64,000 nucleotides of DNA, from NCBI RefSeq assembly GCF_003149245.1, contig NZ_QGDL01000013.1:122750-186749 (forward strand), read 5' to 3'. The DNA comes from Faecalicatena orotica. GTDB lineage: Bacteria > Bacillota > Clostridia > Lachnospirales > Lachnospiraceae. The stretch's first letter is position 1; every line of letters begins with the position of its first letter. A model generated the notes under the pieces. It saw only the letters and a program-made list of their open reading frames with translations. It was not told the origin of the DNA and ran no database searches. Below are positions 63,391-64,000 of this stretch, in pieces. The position numbers were made by a program, and so were the translations under genes.

Positions 63391-63752
63391 TGCGGTATTG
63401 GTTAAATAGCAAATATAGATAATCCGGCCACTAAAAAAGTAGCTCCACGGGAATCTTTGTTTTAAGCAGCATGGATTTCTGTGGAGCTATCTACTTCCCG
63501 GTATTACTATGCATGGCCTCTGGCCGTGAATAGCAACACCGGCAGAAATTCTTATTTAAATTTAATAGATTATTTATTGAATTCTCATTTTGGATATGAT
63601 ACTCTTAGTCCATCAAAACGGCAGGCGATTCCGCCGGCTCAGAGCCGTTTGACATCTCATTTCGGCGTTTCACTATCGAAACTGTATCCGCGAATGAAAA
63701 AACCAAAATAAAGAAGAAATCAGTGTAGTACGCAAAGAAAGGAGCATTGCCT
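63391..63752. other. Intergenic stretch with hairpin and dispersed repeat
   Basis: Holds a stem TAGCTCCAC (63440-63448) / GTGGAGCTA (63481-63489), probably ending the VanZ transcript, and the dispersed repeat at 63504-63533. I do not support a gene here; the open frame at 63481-63711 starts inside the hairpin and lacks a ribosome site. Confidence 0.6.
63504..63533 (+). repeat. Second dispersed repeat, copy 2
   Basis: TTACTATGCATGGCCTCTGG continues CCGTGAATAG; matches 43264-43293 (minus) at 28 of 30 bases. The inner CATGGCC-TCT-GGCCGTG can fold into a 7-bp stem. Confidence 0.7.
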
Positions 63753-64000
63753 ATGCAAAAAGGGCTAAAAAAGTATTTTCCACTAATCAGGACACGAAAG
63801 GAGGTGTTAGATGAGATTAACCGCAGTCCGGTATGTTCGTGGCAGTTTGCCCAGTGGAATGATGAACAGAAAAAAGAATTTCTGGATGTATGCACGGGTG
63901 TGCGGGGAGTAAAAATGACATATGATTCATTCTTTAAAGAAATTATGAATCCCGATGTTCATCCGGAACGTCTGGAAGAACTGCTTTCCTTATTACTGGG
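63753..64000 (+). CDS. Rpn/PD-(D/E)XK nuclease family protein (partial, 5' end only)
   Basis: 82 complete codons to the window edge. It starts MQKGLKKYFPLIRTRKEVLDE and contains FLDVCTGVRGVKMTYDSFFKEIMNPDVHPERLEELLSLLLG, the N-terminal pattern of a Lachnospiraceae PD-(D/E)XK nuclease/putative transposase group. AAAGGAG lies about 9 nt upstream. The nuclease core lies beyond the window, so function cannot be checked here. Confidence 0.7.
   Translation, partial: MQKGLKKYFPLIRTRKEVLDEINRSPVCSWQFAQWNDEQKKEFLDVCTGVRGVKMTYDSFFKEIMNPDVHPERLEELLSLLL

Noticed and set aside
63481..63711. 76-codon open frame near the right end
   Set aside because: It begins in a hairpin stem, lacks a ribosome site, and part of it is a dispersed repeat.
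1..64000. tRNA/rRNA genes, prophage or insertion sequences
   Set aside because: No cloverleaf, rRNA stretch, transposase of IS type, integrase or terminal inverted repeats were recognised; this was by eye, and tRNAscan or ISfinder searches would settle it.

Overview
This looks like chromosomal DNA of a gut-type Clostridia, most likely a Lachnospiraceae. The evidence is the mix of YesMN two-component and AraC regulators, Lpl-type ABC importer genes without a dedicated ATPase, many GH2/GH3/GH31/GH43/GH78 enzymes, strong AGGAGG ribosome sites, and Rpn/PD-(D/E)XK proteins of the Lachnospiraceae kind. I saw no rRNA, tRNA, CRISPR array, prophage or insertion sequence.

Layout. 0-8.2 kb: glgB (cut by the left edge), a TetR regulator, a GH31 alpha-glucosidase with a divergent AraC regulator, a DUF3796/XRE pair, an ECF sigma/anti-sigma pair and a D-lyxose isomerase-like cupin. 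8.5-32 kb: a large glycoside-use locus. An ABC importer (two permeases and a lipoprotein) is followed by a convergent YesM/YesN sensor-regulator pair, then a ten-gene co-directional operon: Gfo/Idh/MocA oxidoreductase, ketose 3-epimerase, fucose isomerase-like protein, GH106-like hydrolase, FGGY kinase, DeoC-type aldolase, GH2, zinc alcohol dehydrogenase, GH1, GH2. A convergent GH172 gene (32.1-34.0 kb) carries the same promoter box as the importer, so it probably belongs to the same regulon. 34.2-44.3 kb: housekeeping and accessory genes (TetR/MFS efflux pair, GGDEF protein, HD protein, an XRE regulator with a 5-residue glycine repeat, aromatic acid exporter family protein, DtxR-type regulator, FeoAB, lipoprotein). 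44.4-62.7 kb: a second glycoside-use locus made of three operons (GH2-GH3; GPH symporter-GH43; GH3-GH78-MBL-betaPGM), an AraC regulator and an esterase. The right end holds a VanZ protein and a partial Rpn-family gene.

How it fits together. The first locus could import an oligosaccharide or glycoside, trim it with beta-mannosidase-like, beta-glucosidase-like and perhaps rhamnosidase activities, and pass the freed sugar through isomerase, 3-epimerase, kinase and aldolase. The second locus looks aimed at plant glycans or glycosides carrying rhamnose, arabinose/xylose, beta-galactose and beta-glucose.

Most notable observations: (1) a bipartite box GTCGGAT-N15-A(C/A)(A/G)TGG(A/T), always 19 nt before a -10-like hexamer, in front of all three operons of the second locus; (2) a different box shared by the importer and GH172 promoters; (3) an Rpn nuclease gene with tandem TKEV repeats and a strong internal start predicting a short intragenic product; (4) mutually exclusive hairpins that can hide the GH43 ribosome site; (5) two dispersed short repeats, one forming the truncated 3' end of the GH31 gene.
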